Below are positions 7,306-16,422 of a DNA stretch of 64,000 bases, one piece after another. This DNA is from Pseudobacteroides sp. (GTDB taxonomy: Bacteria; Bacillota; Clostridia; Acetivibrionales; DSM-2933). Under the pieces are notes generated by a model, which saw only the letters and a program-made list of their open reading frames with translations, searched no databases and had not been told where the DNA came from. The first letter of the stretch is position 1. The number at the start of each line of letters is the position of its first letter. Location: the NCBI RefSeq assembly GCF_036567765.1, contig NZ_DATCTU010000098.1, forward strand, positions 1-64,000. The letters are read 5' to 3'. The position numbers and the translations under genes are program-made.

Positions 7306-8532
7306 CTATTTAACTTGCTCTTTAATATAATCGACTGCTTTTTTAAACTGGACATCCTTTTCTCTAGGAATATGTGACACCGGATAATCCTTGTACTCGT
7401 CAAGGGACTCTATCTTTAAATCGGGCTCTATGCCAATACCTTGAATACATTTGCCGGAAGGGGTAAAGTACCTTGAAACCGTTACCTTCAACCCTGAACC
7501 GTCTTTAAAACCATAAACCTGCTGAACCAAGCCTTTTCCAAATGTCTTTGTGCCTATTAATTTACCCTTTTGGTGATCCTTGATAGCTCCCGATAATACC
7601 TCGGAGGCACTTGCACTATTACCATTAACAAGCACTGCCATCGGATAACCAAACTGCCTGTCATCAGACAATTTTTCATCCCTTTTTTTATTTTTGTCCT
7701 CTGTATAAACTATAAGACCTTTTGGTAATAGCCTGTCGGCGATTTCTACAACCTGCTCATAGTCACCCCCAGGATCATCCCTTACATCTATAATAAGACC
7801 TTTTAGCCCTTTGTCTAAAAGTTCATTTAAGGCTCTACTGAAATACGAATATGCATCATTGTCAAACATAAGAATCCTGATATAACCAATATTTCCTTCT
7901 AGCATTTCCCACTTTATGTTTGAAACTTTTATTTTTTTCCTGATAATATCAAGGTCTATGGACTTTTCTTCCGATGGTCTGTAAATTGTAACTTTAACTG
8001 TAGTATTTTCTTTTCCCTTAATCATTTTAATGATGAGATTCTCGTCTTTTATTGAAGTTACATCTTTTCCGTCAACTTTAATAATTTTATCGCCTTGTGT
8101 AAGCCCTGCCTTTTTAGCCGGCGATCCCTCAAAGGCCTCCACAATAGTCAATATCCCGTCATTATCCATTATTACATTCATACCGATACCAACGTATTCT
8201 CCCTCAGTGCGTTCGGAAAAACTGCTCATTTGTTCCTTTGTAAAATATACGGTATAGGGATCCTTCAATGCATCTGTCATGCCCGTGATGGCCCCCTCAA
8301 GCATCTTGTTTTCGTCAACCTTGTCATAATAGGTATTTTTTAGTATTCCTTTTATTTGATTAAATTTTTCTACACTTTCCTTATCAACTTCTTTTTTATC
8401 GAATGAGACATTATTTCCGCTACCCATCAAATTAAACCCATTAAACAGAAAGAATGTCAATATAAACGTAATTACTGCTGTCACAAATACCAAAGATATC
8501 ATCCCTGCAACTATACTTTTTTCATTATTCAA
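7306..8532 (-). CDS. ctpA: S41-family C-terminal processing protease
   Basis: Membrane-anchored, periplasm-facing serine protease of the CtpA/CtpB/Prc family. From the chosen start it has 408 residues: a transmembrane anchor (about 6-30), an N-terminal cap, a PDZ domain (about 105-190, EGEYVGIGMNV...AGLTQGDKIIKVDG), and the S41 catalytic domain with nucleophile GNSASASEVLSGAIK and the Lys in GTKTFGKG. The frame extends upstream to a GTG, but AAGGAG lies nine bases before a TTG at 8532, which places the anchor directly at the N-terminus. Lies downstream of the ftsEX and M23 genes on the same strand, with a terminator-like hairpin between; substrates could be envelope or sporulation proteins. 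Confidence 0.92.
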   Translation of the reverse strand: MNNEKSIVAGMISLVFVTAVITFILTFFLFNGFNLMGSGNNVSFDKKEVDKESVEKFNQIKGILKNTYYDKVDENKMLEGAITGMTDALKDPYTVYFTKEQMSSFSERTEGEYVGIGMNVIMDNDGILTIVEAFEGSPAKKAGLTQGDKIIKVDGKDVTSIKDENLIIKMIKGKENTTVKVTIYRPSEEKSIDLDIIRKKIKVSNIKWEMLEGNIGYIRILMFDNDAYSYFSRALNELLDKGLKGLIIDVRDDPGGDYEQVVEIADRLLPKGLIVYTEDKNKKRDEKLSDDRQFGYPMAVLVNGNSASASEVLSGAIKDHQKGKLIGTKTFGKGLVQQVYGFKDGSGLKVTVSRYFTPSGKCIQGIGIEPDLKIESLDEYKDYPVSHIPREKDVQFKKAVDYIKEQVK

Positions 8533-8575
8533 AACATAACACTCCTTAGGTAGTTTATTAATATAATAATATGCA

Positions 8576-8614
8576 TCAAAAAACACTTATAAACCCAGAC
8601 TTATCCGGGTTTAT
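8576..8614 (-). terminator. terminator-like hairpin upstream of the S41 protease gene
   Basis: Minus-strand ATAAACCC pairs with GGGTTTAT around a 10-nt loop and is followed within a few bases by TTTTTT. It falls between the M23 gene and the protease gene and would terminate or attenuate read-through. Confidence 0.7.
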
Positions 8615-8666
8615 ATATTGTGACAACAATGTAGGGCGTTTCAGCCGTTTTTTAATGTATAAAAAA

Positions 8667-9788
8667 TTAACGTGCATATTGGAGGGGGTTAACTGTAGCC
8701 CCATTTCTTCTTACTTCAAAATGCAAATGTGGTCCTGTAGACAATCCTGTACTTCCAACTTTAGCTATAACTGCTCCAGCATCCACGCTTTGTCCCGTAC
8801 TCACCAAAAGCTTACTGCAGTGAGCATATAAGGTTGCAATCCCTCCGCCATGATCAATAATTACAGTATTACCATATCCGCTTTGCCACCCTGCTACAAT
8901 AACAACGCCCTTATTTGCAGCTACAATTGAAGATCCTGATGATGCTCCAATGTCTATTCCAGTATGCATTTTATACTTTTTCAATACAGGATGGAACCTG
9001 TTGCCATAATAGGAAGTTATACTGTGGGAACTCGGTGCAGGCCAAATCATATTGCCGCCAATGTACTTTACTTTTCGTTGAAGAGACCTGATCTGACTTT
9101 CCAATTCCTTGGATTTTTTGATAAGCTCGTCTTCCTGCTCATCAAGCTTTTCAAGCTTATCGTTTATCTCTCTGATCTCATTTTCCAAATCAGCCCTTGA
9201 TGCTTTAAGGCTTTCAATTTGCTTTTTCTTTTTGCCGATCATACTTTCTTTATCAAGCTTCATTTTTTCCTTGAGGCTTTTTTTATATTCAATATCGGAT
9301 TTAGCTCGTTTAATTTCTTCAATAAGCTCCTTATCCTTTTTTGATATGGCTTGCATGTATTTAAGCCTTGCAAAAAAGTCTGTAATATTTTTTGATTTCA
9401 GTATGGTATTTGTCTTTCCATAGCTGGCATTCTCATACATTACCTTTAGCCTGGTCTTAAACAGCTCTTCCTGTTTTTTATAGTTCTCCAGTGTCTCATC
9501 GATAGAATTCTGGATTTCCTCAATTTCCTTCTCAAGGTTCTCTTTTTCAGCTATAAGCTCTTGGTATTCGGTACTTTTAGTATTCTGCACCTCTGTTATG
9601 TATTTTTTCTCATCAATTGCAGACCTAAGCTTGCTTTGCTCCTGCTTTTTCTGCTTGCTTATACTGTTTATTTTGCTGTTTATATTTTCTCTTTGTCTCT
9701 TTGTATCACTGAGCTTGTCTGCAGTAGAAGATAATGCAGTAGCTAAAATCATTATAACTATAAGAGTAATAGAAACCTGCTTTTTCAT
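8667..9788 (-). CDS. M23 murein hydrolase activator with coiled coil (EnvC/PcsB-like)
   Basis: Exported 373-residue protein: signal peptide (1-23), a long charged coiled coil (about 25-245) of the EnvC/PcsB/CwlO type, then an M23/LytM domain (about 265-370). Zinc ligands are visible as HTGIDIG (H-x3-D) and PHLHFE (H-x-H), so a peptidase could be active. It lies immediately downstream of ftsE-ftsX; in other bacteria FtsEX controls exactly such coiled-coil hydrolases or activators during division, so this is the likely partner. Start by AGGAGG before ATG. The 135-bp gap to ftsX holds a large palindrome that may set expression separately from ftsEX. Confidence 0.92.
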   Translation of the reverse strand: MKKQVSITLIVIMILATALSSTADKLSDTKRQRENINSKINSISKQKKQEQSKLRSAIDEKKYITEVQNTKSTEYQELIAEKENLEKEIEEIQNSIDETLENYKKQEELFKTRLKVMYENASYGKTNTILKSKNITDFFARLKYMQAISKKDKELIEEIKRAKSDIEYKKSLKEKMKLDKESMIGKKKKQIESLKASRADLENEIREINDKLEKLDEQEDELIKKSKELESQIRSLQRKVKYIGGNMIWPAPSSHSITSYYGNRFHPVLKKYKMHTGIDIGASSGSSIVAANKGVVIVAGWQSGYGNTVIIDHGGGIATLYAHCSKLLVSTGQSVDAGAVIAKVGSTGLSTGPHLHFEVRRNGATVNPLQYAR

Positions 9789-9817
9789 AACAGCCTCCTC
9801 GTCATATTAAAACCATA

Positions 9818-9866
9818 ACTAATCTTACATTTGCACTAAATTGATTAGTGCAAATGTAAGATTAGT
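9818..9866. repeat. perfect 22-bp palindrome in the ftsX/M23 gap
   Basis: Arms at 9818-9839 and 9845-9866 are exact reverse complements separated by 5 nt. On the minus strand a short TTTT follows five bases later, so it might act as a terminator or attenuator of ftsX read-through. The perfect match over 22 bp exceeds what a terminator needs. Confidence 0.9.
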
Positions 9867-9923
9867 GATTTTAAGTTTGATTTATCATCAGTAAAATTTA
9901 TATTTATGCACCCTTATACATAT

Positions 9924-10814
9924 TTATACACGAAGGTATTTTCTTATAGATATACCGCTTCCAATCCCTCCGACCAAAATTCCTATAATACAATAGGAAC
10001 CGACAACATAAAGCACAATTGAATTGATGCTTACAAAGCTAAGGCTTTCACCCAAAACACCTTTGCTGAGCTGGGCATCAATAGTGCTGTAACAATAGTA
10101 GGTTATTATAAATGATATTACAGCTCCTACAAAGCCTATTATAATACCTTCAACAATAAATGGCAAGCGGATAAACCAATCTGTTGCACCTATATATTTC
10201 ATTATATTGATTTCTTTTCTCCGTGCAAAAACCGTAAGCTTTATTGTGTTGGATATAATAAATACCGAAACGCATAAAAGTATTGCCAAAAGAAGCATGC
10301 TGATGATTCTTGCCCAGTAAGATATATTGGATAATTGATCTACATTTTCCTCCAGAAAACCTATACTTTCAACACCTTTTGTGCTTCTAAATGTGTCTAC
10401 TGTACTTTTTATATGCTCAGAATCTTTTATTTTAATAATAAAGGATTCCGGAAGAAAGCTGCCGTCATAGCCCTCCAATATACTGCCGTCTTCCAAAAGC
10501 TCTTTGCATCTTGCCAAAGCCTCTTCCTTTGTGACCCTCCTGACATCTGAAACATTGCTGTTCATTCTTATATTTGCCTCTATATCCTTTACCTGTGTTT
10601 CGTCGAGATTTGGGTCGCAGTATACTTCAATCTGAAGCTGCTTTACCATCATATCGTCTATCTTAAATTTCAGATTCATGCTAATTATAAGAAAAATACC
10701 AAAAACAAGCAGTGATGCAGTTACTATAACTATAGATGCAAGAGACATTAACTTATTTCTGTATGCATTTATAATACCGTCTTTAATTATATATTTGGTG
10801 GTTCGTATCTTCAT
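9924..10814 (-). CDS. ftsX: cell-division ABC transporter permease FtsX
   Basis: A 296-residue membrane protein with FtsX layout: TM1 (about 21-45), an extracellular domain (about 50-165; contains VSDVRRVTKEEA and FLEENVDQL) that in homologs binds the hydrolase partner, then three TM helices (about 170-195, 218-240, 262-285). It pairs with FtsE, whose gene overlaps its start by 32 bp. The complex converts ATP hydrolysis into activation of murein hydrolases at the septum; here the downstream M23 protein is the obvious target. Start ATG with GAGAAAGG about 11 bases upstream inside ftsE. Confidence 0.95.
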   Translation of the reverse strand: MKIRTTKYIIKDGIINAYRNKLMSLASIVIVTASLLVFGIFLIISMNLKFKIDDMMVKQLQIEVYCDPNLDETQVKDIEANIRMNSNVSDVRRVTKEEALARCKELLEDGSILEGYDGSFLPESFIIKIKDSEHIKSTVDTFRSTKGVESIGFLEENVDQLSNISYWARIISMLLLAILLCVSVFIISNTIKLTVFARRKEINIMKYIGATDWFIRLPFIVEGIIIGFVGAVISFIITYYCYSTIDAQLSKGVLGESLSFVSINSIVLYVVGSYCIIGILVGGIGSGISIRKYLRV

Positions 10815-11490
10815 CTTTGTATTGACCTTTCTCCTGATCCCTTATAATTTCTCCTTTTGAAAGTGCGATAACCCTTTTTTTCATTGTATCAACTATATTT
10901 TTCTCATGCGTAGCGACAACCACAGTGGTCCCCATCTGATTAATTTCCTCCAGAAGCTTCATAATTCCCCATGAAGTCTCTGGGTCAAGATTTCCCGTCG
11001 GTTCATCTGCTACAAGCAATACTGGATTATTTACCAAAGCCCGTGCAAGAGCAACTCTTTGCTGTTCCCCACCCGAGAGCTGATTTGGATAGGCCTTGGC
11101 CTTATTGCTTAGCCCTACCAAACCCAGTACCATCGGAACACGCCTTCTTATTTCTTTTGGGGATGCCTCTACAATCTGCATTGCGAATGCAACATTCTCA
11201 TAAACAGTTTTTCCTGAAAGGAGCCTAAAATCCTGAAAAACCACACCAATGCTCCTTCTAAAAAAAGGTATTTCCTTTCTGCCCATTGTGGTAACATTAA
11301 AACCATTAACACTTACAGTACCATCTGAAACTTCCTCTTCCCTTAAAATCAGCTTAATCATTGTGGACTTACCTGATCCGCTTTGTCCTATAAAAAACGC
11401 AAAATCGCCTTTATTTATTTTTAAATTTATACCGGCAAGTGCCAAAGTGCCGTTTTGATATATTTTTGTAACATTTTCAAAGTTTATCAC
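10783..11490 (-). CDS. ftsE: cell-division ATP-binding protein FtsE
   Basis: A 235-residue ABC ATPase: Walker [11 protein letters not shown]-loop VFQDFR, signature [15 protein letters not shown], Walker [14 protein letters not shown] and switch His VVATHEK. The start is GTG at 11490 with GGAG seven bases upstream, giving the family N-terminus [11 protein letters not shown]. Its 3' end overlaps ftsX by 32 bp, which indicates translational coupling. First gene of the ftsE-ftsX-M23 group, following the PucR-type regulator by 24 bp. Confidence 0.96.
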   Translation of the reverse strand: MINFENVTKIYQNGTLALAGINLKINKGDFAFFIGQSGSGKSTMIKLILREEEVSDGTVSVNGFNVTTMGRKEIPFFRRSIGVVFQDFRLLSGKTVYENVAFAMQIVEASPKEIRRRVPMVLGLVGLSNKAKAYPNQLSGGEQQRVALARALVNNPVLLVADEPTGNLDPETSWGIMKLLEEINQMGTTVVVATHEKNIVDTMKKRVIALSKGEIIRDQEKGQYKDEDTNHQIYN

Positions 11491-11514
11491 AACAACTCTC
11501 CTTAAAAATGAGCT

Positions 11515-12672
11515 TTAGTTCCTATTATTCTTTATCTGCTCTTCATTATAGTCCAAATATTTTTTCACCATCAATGCTATTTTGAAAATAACAGCTTCGT
11601 TAAATATCCTAATATCAAGCCCTGTCAATCTTTGAACCTTATCCAGTCTGTATACTACCGAGTTTCTGTGTAAGTACAAAGCCCTTGCAGTTTCCGAAAC
11701 ATTCTGGTTATTTTCAAAAAATTTAAGTGCTGTCACTACGGTATCATTGTCCAGCTTTTCTTTTGATTCGCCCTTAGAGTCATTTCTATGATCATTATCA
11801 TGAAATTTGGATTCGCCGGAAAACACTTCGTTTAAGAACAGCTTGCAAAGGATAGGCGGAAGCTGGTAAATCAACCTGCCTATGCCCAAATTATTGTAGT
11901 TTATAATATTCTTATCATTTTCAAAGATCCCTCCGATTGATATTGCGGACTGGGCCTCCTTGTATGAGTTTTTTACTTCCATTATGTTATCGGCAATGGA
12001 ACCTATACCTATACTTGCATTAATCATTACCTCTGCACTTAATGTATCAAGTATGGTTCTGGCTATAGAATCAATTTCACTTGCATCATCCCTGTTTTTT
12101 AATTCTTTTATCAGTACAATATTTACTTCGTCCACAACAACAACAAAATCCCTTGCTTTGTTGGGGAATAATTTGGATACCACGTCATAAACCATTTCGC
12201 AAACAGACATATCTTTGGTGTTCTCTGTTCTTATAAGTATTGCAACCCTTGCCGCATTGTTGGAAAGATGCAATTCCCTGGATTTCTGGAGCACATCACT
12301 GGGCAGAATATTATCAAGTATTATATTTTTAATAAAAGTCCCTTTATCAAGCTTTTCTTCATGCGATAAATTAGCATTCATTATATTTATCGTAATTAAT
12401 GAAAGAAACTTAATTCCCAATTCTCCATCCATAGCCAAAAAAACCATGTTTTCAAGCTTATTTCGATTTAATATTTTTTGGTATGAGTATCCTGAAATAC
12501 TTTTTATTTTTTCATCAGACTCAATAATATAGGCTGCATTCTCATCTATGTCTCCAATCCTGGATTCATCGGAGCATGCTATGATAACACCGGTTTCATC
12601 TAATACCCCAAACTCGGCATCTACTGTTTCTCTAATTTGATAGACAAGGCTCTGATATATCTTTGACTGCAT
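11515..12672 (-). CDS. PucR/CdaR-type helix-turn-helix transcriptional regulator
   Basis: A 385-residue regulator with an N-terminal sugar-diacid-recognition-like region (about 1-130; FGVLDETGVIIACSD), a GGDEF-like central part (about 150-280) and a C-terminal PucR HTH (about 325-380; VSETARALYLHRNSVVYRLDKV), as in CdaR proteins. The effector is unknown. The frame extends six codons upstream, but ATG 12672 has GAGGTGG six bases before it. It sits 24 bp upstream of ftsE on the same strand, so co-transcription is possible, though no functional link is known. Confidence 0.88.
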   Translation of the reverse strand: MQSKIYQSLVYQIRETVDAEFGVLDETGVIIACSDESRIGDIDENAAYIIESDEKIKSISGYSYQKILNRNKLENMVFLAMDGELGIKFLSLITINIMNANLSHEEKLDKGTFIKNIILDNILPSDVLQKSRELHLSNNAARVAILIRTENTKDMSVCEMVYDVVSKLFPNKARDFVVVVDEVNIVLIKELKNRDDASEIDSIARTILDTLSAEVMINASIGIGSIADNIMEVKNSYKEAQSAISIGGIFENDKNIINYNNLGIGRLIYQLPPILCKLFLNEVFSGESKFHDNDHRNDSKGESKEKLDNDTVVTALKFFENNQNVSETARALYLHRNSVVYRLDKVQRLTGLDIRIFNEAVIFKIALMVKKYLDYNEEQIKNNRN

Positions 12673-12770
12673 ATCTATCCACCTCAGCAATAATATATTT
12701 TGTATAGTATTATGAATAAATTGTGTTCAATTTGTATTTCATCCTTTTAAATAATTATACACTAAATAAA

Positions 12771-12852
12771 CAAAATCGCAACGCGATTTTGTTTCCTTGA
12801 AAGACCGTCGTGAGAAATTGTGGTGTAGAATACACCATAATTTCCTAGACAT
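12771..12852 (+). repeat. two-hairpin intergenic repeat, family A copy 2
   Basis: Hairpin 1 is CAAAATCGC-aac-GCGATTTTG (12771-12791). Hairpin 2 (about 12814-12843) has core TGGTGTAGAATACACCA and the same CCTAGACAT end as copy 1. Compared with copy 1, the inner two base pairs of hairpin 1 changed on both arms together. A partial hairpin-1 motif recurs at about 12855-12867. Confidence 0.85.
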
Positions 12853-12888
12853 AGCAAAATCGCAACGTAAAACATATACACATTACAA

Positions 12889-12918
12889 AAGGAGAAGATT
12901 AAATTTAATCTTCTCCTT
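12889..12918. terminator. bidirectional-type terminator of the sugar ATPase gene
   Basis: A perfect 30-bp palindrome (15-bp arms, AAGGAGAAGATTAAA and complement), followed on the minus strand by TTTTG and on the plus strand by a weak T-rich stretch. It lies 32 bp beyond the stop codon of the sugar ABC ATPase. Confidence 0.85.
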
Positions 12919-12950
12919 AATTTAAAGGTATTTAAAGGTGATCGTAGTAA

Positions 12951-14063
12951 TTAGTTCATTATTGTTTTTTCTGTTTCTTTGTCAAACAGGTGTATTCTGT
13001 TTGTATCAAAAGCTATCTTTATGATATCTCCAGCTCTTGCTTTTGTTCTTGGGTTAACCCTTGCTGTAAAGTCAACATCATCAACTACCATATAAAGGTA
13101 AGTTTCAGAACCAAGATTTTCTGTCAATTCAATTCTTGCTTCAACTAAACTGTCTGACATCTGATCAAGGAAAGCTGGCTCATCATGTAAACATTCAGGC
13201 CTGATACCTAAAATAACTTCCTTGCCGATATAGTCTGTTCCTTCAAGCTTCTTTGCCTTTCCTTCAGGCAGCTTGATTATATCCTTACCGAAAGTAAGGT
13301 ATATACCGTCGCCTCTTTTTTCAACCTTTGCATTTATAAAGTTCATTTGAGGGCTTCCTATGAATCCTGCAACGAACATATTGCATGGTCTTTCGTAAAG
13401 TGCTTGAGGAGTATCTATCTGCTGTACATAACCGTCTTTCATAACAACTATTCTTGTACCCATTGTCAAGGCTTCTGTCTGGTCATGTGTAACGTATATA
13501 AAAGTTGTCTGGAGCTTCTGATGGAGCTTGTTGATTTCTGTTCTCATCTGAACCCTTAACTTTGCATCAAGGTTTGAGAGAGGCTCATCCATTAAGAATA
13601 CTTTAGGTTCACGAACTATAGCACGGCCTAACGCAACCCTCTGTCTCTGACCACCGGATAACGCCTTTGGTCTTCTGTCTAACAAATGTTCTATATCAAG
13701 AATCTTCGCTGCTTCATGAACCCTTCTCTTTATTTCATCCTTTGGTATTTTTCTAAGTCTCAAACCGAAGGACATGTTTTCGAAAACTGTCATGTGAGGA
13801 TACAAAGCATAGTTCTGGAAAACCATCGCTATATCTCTGTTTTTAGGGTCTACATCGTTAACAAGCTTATCGCCTATGTACAGCTCGCCTTCGGATATAT
13901 CTTCTAAACCTGCAATCATTCTGAGTGTAGTAGTTTTTCCGCAACCTGAAGGTCCAACCAATATGATGAATTCCTTATCTTCTATATCCATATTGAAATC
14001 ATTAACAGCTGTAACACCACCAGCATATCTTTTGTATACATTTTTCAGCTTAACACTAGCCAT
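12951..14063 (-). CDS. ugpC: sugar ABC transporter ATP-binding protein (UgpC/MsmX family)
   Basis: A 370-residue importer ATPase: Walker A GPSGCGKTT, Q-loop VFQNYALYPHMTV, signature LSGGQRQRVALGRAIVREP, Walker B FLMDEPLSNLDA, switch His VTHDQ, then C-terminal MalK/TOBE regulatory domains (about 240-365; GIRPECLHD). No permease or binding-protein gene is adjacent, as usual for MsmX-type ATPases that energise several carbohydrate importers. In a cellulolytic clostridium it could serve cellodextrin uptake; this is inference. Start ATG with AGGAGG seven bases upstream. Monocistronic, with its own terminator. Confidence 0.93.
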   Translation of the reverse strand: MASVKLKNVYKRYAGGVTAVNDFNMDIEDKEFIILVGPSGCGKTTTLRMIAGLEDISEGELYIGDKLVNDVDPKNRDIAMVFQNYALYPHMTVFENMSFGLRLRKIPKDEIKRRVHEAAKILDIEHLLDRRPKALSGGQRQRVALGRAIVREPKVFLMDEPLSNLDAKLRVQMRTEINKLHQKLQTTFIYVTHDQTEALTMGTRIVVMKDGYVQQIDTPQALYERPCNMFVAGFIGSPQMNFINAKVEKRGDGIYLTFGKDIIKLPEGKAKKLEGTDYIGKEVILGIRPECLHDEPAFLDQMSDSLVEARIELTENLGSETYLYMVVDDVDFTARVNPRTKARAGDIIKIAFDTNRIHLFDKETEKTIMN

Positions 14064-14266
14064 TTTTTCTCCTCCTATTGAGTTAAATACGATTATAATA
14101 ATTTTACAAGTTCACAATACTACTATAACATTTATAATAGAATTTTAACAGACATACTTCTTAACAAATTTTATCGCATCTACTTGGTCAATTTGCATAA
14201 ATATCTTGTTTAAAGCCGTATACATATATAAAACATGTTACCTAAACTATTAATTCAAATAAAATA

Positions 14267-14295
14267 TTGAATTTTTATGCATCAGGATGTATAAT
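14267..14295 (+). promoter_or_regulatory. arg operon promoter with tandem ARG-box-like operators
   Basis: -35 TTGAAT (14267-14272), 17-bp spacer, and perfect -10 TATAAT (14290-14295). Both elements lie within ArgR/AhrC-like boxes: TTGAATTTTTATGCAT (14267-14282) matches TGAAT-N4-ATTCA with one mismatch, and a weaker TGTATAATTATGTA begins 20 bp later (14288). The overlap predicts arginine-dependent repression. Confidence 0.7.
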
Positions 14296-14316
14296 TATGT
14301 AATAGTTGAGTATTAT

Positions 14317-14366
14317 AAATTTCTCACGACAACGATCAAGATCGATAAAATCATTTCATGATTTTA
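14317..14366 (-). repeat. family A repeat copy 3 (partial) in the arg leader
   Basis: The reverse complement contains AAAATCATGAAATGATTTT, then a CTTGAT / GTTGTC / GAGAAATT series as in copy 1, but the second hairpin is absent. It would be transcribed in the 5' leader of argC. Confidence 0.75.
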
Positions 14367-14396
14367 TTCATAATATTGTTTTACAGGAGGTTGTTT

Positions 14397-15437
14397 ATGA
14401 TTAATGTAGGAATTATAGGTGCCACAGGATATGTTGGAATTGAAATTTTAAGGCTTCTTCAAAAACATCCTGGCATAAGGGTTACTTCTATCGTATCTCA
14501 AAACTTTGTTGGGCAAAAAGTTTCCGATATATATCCAACATTGAGAAACGTTTTTGATATGGAATGTGATGCACTGGATATAGAAAGCATTTCTAAAAAA
14601 GCTGACATTTTTATTACAGCACTTCCCCATGGTGTATCAAAGGAAGTTATTCCAAAACTTATAGCTCTTGATAAAAGAGTCATAGACCATAGTGGAGACT
14701 TCAGGTATAAAGATGTAACAGTTTATGAAAAGTGGTATGGTATCACACACCAGATGCCTGAGCTTCTTGAAATGTCAGTATATGGATTGCCTGAGCTGTA
14801 CCGTGATAAAATAAAAGATGCAAAAATTGTTGGAAATCCCGGCTGCTATCCCACATGTTCAATACTTGGCATAGCACCGCTTTTGAGAAACAATATTATA
14901 GATACCAGGAATATAATAATAGACGCTGCTTCAGGAGTTACGGGTGCAGGACGCAGCACGGATCTTCCATATCAGTTCTGCGAGTGTACCGAAAATTATA
15001 AGGCATACAAGGTTTCTAACCACAGGCATACATCTGAAATAGAGCAGGAATTGAGTTTTCTCGCAAATGAAGACATTTTGATTTCATTCACTCCCCACCT
15101 TGTTCCAATGAAAAGGGGAATGCTCTGTACATCATATGCCAATTTGAAAAATGAAACATCCACAAGTGAACTTATAAATATGTATAAAGAGTTTTATAAA
15201 GACGAATATTTTGTAAGGGTGTTGGATGAAGGCAAGCTTCCCGAAACAAAATTTACTGCCGGGTCAAACTTTATTGACATCAGCGTGGTTGTAGACAAAA
15301 GGCTAAACAGAGTGGTAGTACTTTCATGCCTTGATAACCTTGGTAAAGGAGCATCCGCTCAAGCTGTGCAAGACCTTAATATCATGTGCGGATATGATGA
15401 AAAAACCGGCCTCGAAGCACCCGGATTGTACTTGTAA
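14397..15437 (+). CDS. argC: N-acetyl-gamma-glutamyl-phosphate reductase
   Basis: Third step of arginine synthesis: NADPH reduction of N-acetylglutamyl phosphate to the semialdehyde. The 346-residue product starts [21 protein letters not shown] (NADP-binding GxTGxxG) and has the catalytic cysteine in NPGCYPT and a conserved [12 protein letters not shown] segment. An in-frame extension 13 codons upstream is rejected: AGGAGG lies six bases before ATG 14397. First gene of the arg operon, directly behind the ARG-box promoter. Confidence 0.97.
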   Translation: MINVGIIGATGYVGIEILRLLQKHPGIRVTSIVSQNFVGQKVSDIYPTLRNVFDMECDALDIESISKKADIFITALPHGVSKEVIPKLIALDKRVIDHSGDFRYKDVTVYEKWYGITHQMPELLEMSVYGLPELYRDKIKDAKIVGNPGCYPTCSILGIAPLLRNNIIDTRNIIIDAASGVTGAGRSTDLPYQFCECTENYKAYKVSNHRHTSEIEQELSFLANEDILISFTPHLVPMKRGMLCTSYANLKNETSTSELINMYKEFYKDEYFVRVLDEGKLPETKFTAGSNFIDISVVVDKRLNRVVVLSCLDNLGKGASAQAVQDLNIMCGYDEKTGLEAPGLYL

Positions 15438-15466
15438 TAATTTTATTAAAATCAGGAGGAACATTA

Positions 15467-16381
15467 ATGTATAAATCTATGGAAGCCATAATTAAAAAAG
15501 CAGAGATTCTAATAGAAGCTCTTCCATATATACAAAAGCTTAACGGAAAAACTGTCGTAATAAAATACGGCGGTAATGCAATGATCAATGAGGAATTAAA
15601 AAACTCGGTAATGGAAGACATTACGCTATTAAAATATATAGGTGTCAACCCTGTGGTGGTTCATGGGGGCGGACCAGACATAAACAAGGCACTTAACAGC
15701 TTTAATATAAAAAGTGAATTTATAAATGGCCTCCGTGTAACCGATTCAGCTACGATGGAAGTTGCACAGATGGTTCTGGTGGGTAAAACCAACAAGGAAA
15801 TAGTCTCCCTTTTAAACCAAAAAGGTGGTAAAGCCATAGGTCTATGCGGTATAGATGGCAATCTCATAGAGTGCGAGCAGTATACCACAACAGTTGACGG
15901 CAAAGAAACCGACCTGGGATATGTAGGCAAAATCACCAATATAAACTCCAAGGTTTTGGATATAATAGCCAAGGATGAATATATCCCCGTTGTTGCACCC
16001 ATAGGTGTGGGCAAAGACGGTAGAAGCTATAACATCAACGCAGACACTGTAGCAGGTGAAATTGCTGCATATTTAAAAGCGGAGAAGCTTATGCTTTTAA
16101 CTGATGTGGAGGGGGTAAAAACTTCAAAGGACAGCACTGAAATACTATCAGCACTTACAACCAACGAAGTGCATGAATTAATTGATAAGAAAATAATCCA
16201 GGGTGGAATGATTCCCAAAGTATTAGGATGTATAGATGCCCTCGAAAAGGGAGTTGGCAGAACCCATATAATTGACGGCAGAATACCTCACTGTATTCTA
16301 CTTGAGATATTTACTTATAAAGGCATCGGTACTATGATTATGAAGGAAAAGGTACTGTATCACAACAACGAAATGCTCTAA
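15467..16381 (+). CDS. argB: acetylglutamate kinase
   Basis: Phosphorylates N-acetylglutamate. The 304-residue amino-acid-kinase-fold protein has KYGGNAM near the N-terminus, the [11 protein letters not shown] loop, an [14 protein letters not shown] segment and LTDVEGV. The long N-terminal helix before VIKYGG resembles arginine-sensitive, hexameric NAGKs, so feedback inhibition is plausible. AGGAGG lies seven bases before ATG. Follows argC by 29 bp. Confidence 0.97.
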   Translation: MYKSMEAIIKKAEILIEALPYIQKLNGKTVVIKYGGNAMINEELKNSVMEDITLLKYIGVNPVVVHGGGPDINKALNSFNIKSEFINGLRVTDSATMEVAQMVLVGKTNKEIVSLLNQKGGKAIGLCGIDGNLIECEQYTTTVDGKETDLGYVGKITNINSKVLDIIAKDEYIPVVAPIGVGKDGRSYNINADTVAGEIAAYLKAEKLMLLTDVEGVKTSKDSTEILSALTTNEVHELIDKKIIQGGMIPKVLGCIDALEKGVGRTHIIDGRIPHCILLEIFTYKGIGTMIMKEKVLYHNNEML

Positions 16382-16422
16382 AACATGAAATGCACACTAT
16401 ATTTCGATCGGAGGTTTTAACC

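Larger units (their letters stand above)
14064..14396. other. divergent intergenic region between ugpC and argC
   Basis: About 330 bp that holds the arg promoter with its ARG-box-like sites (14267-14302), a truncated family A repeat (14317-14366) and the argC ribosome binding site (AGGAGG, six bases before ATG). A TATAAT about 30 bp upstream of ugpC is present, but I see no well-spaced -35 for it. Confidence 0.7.
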
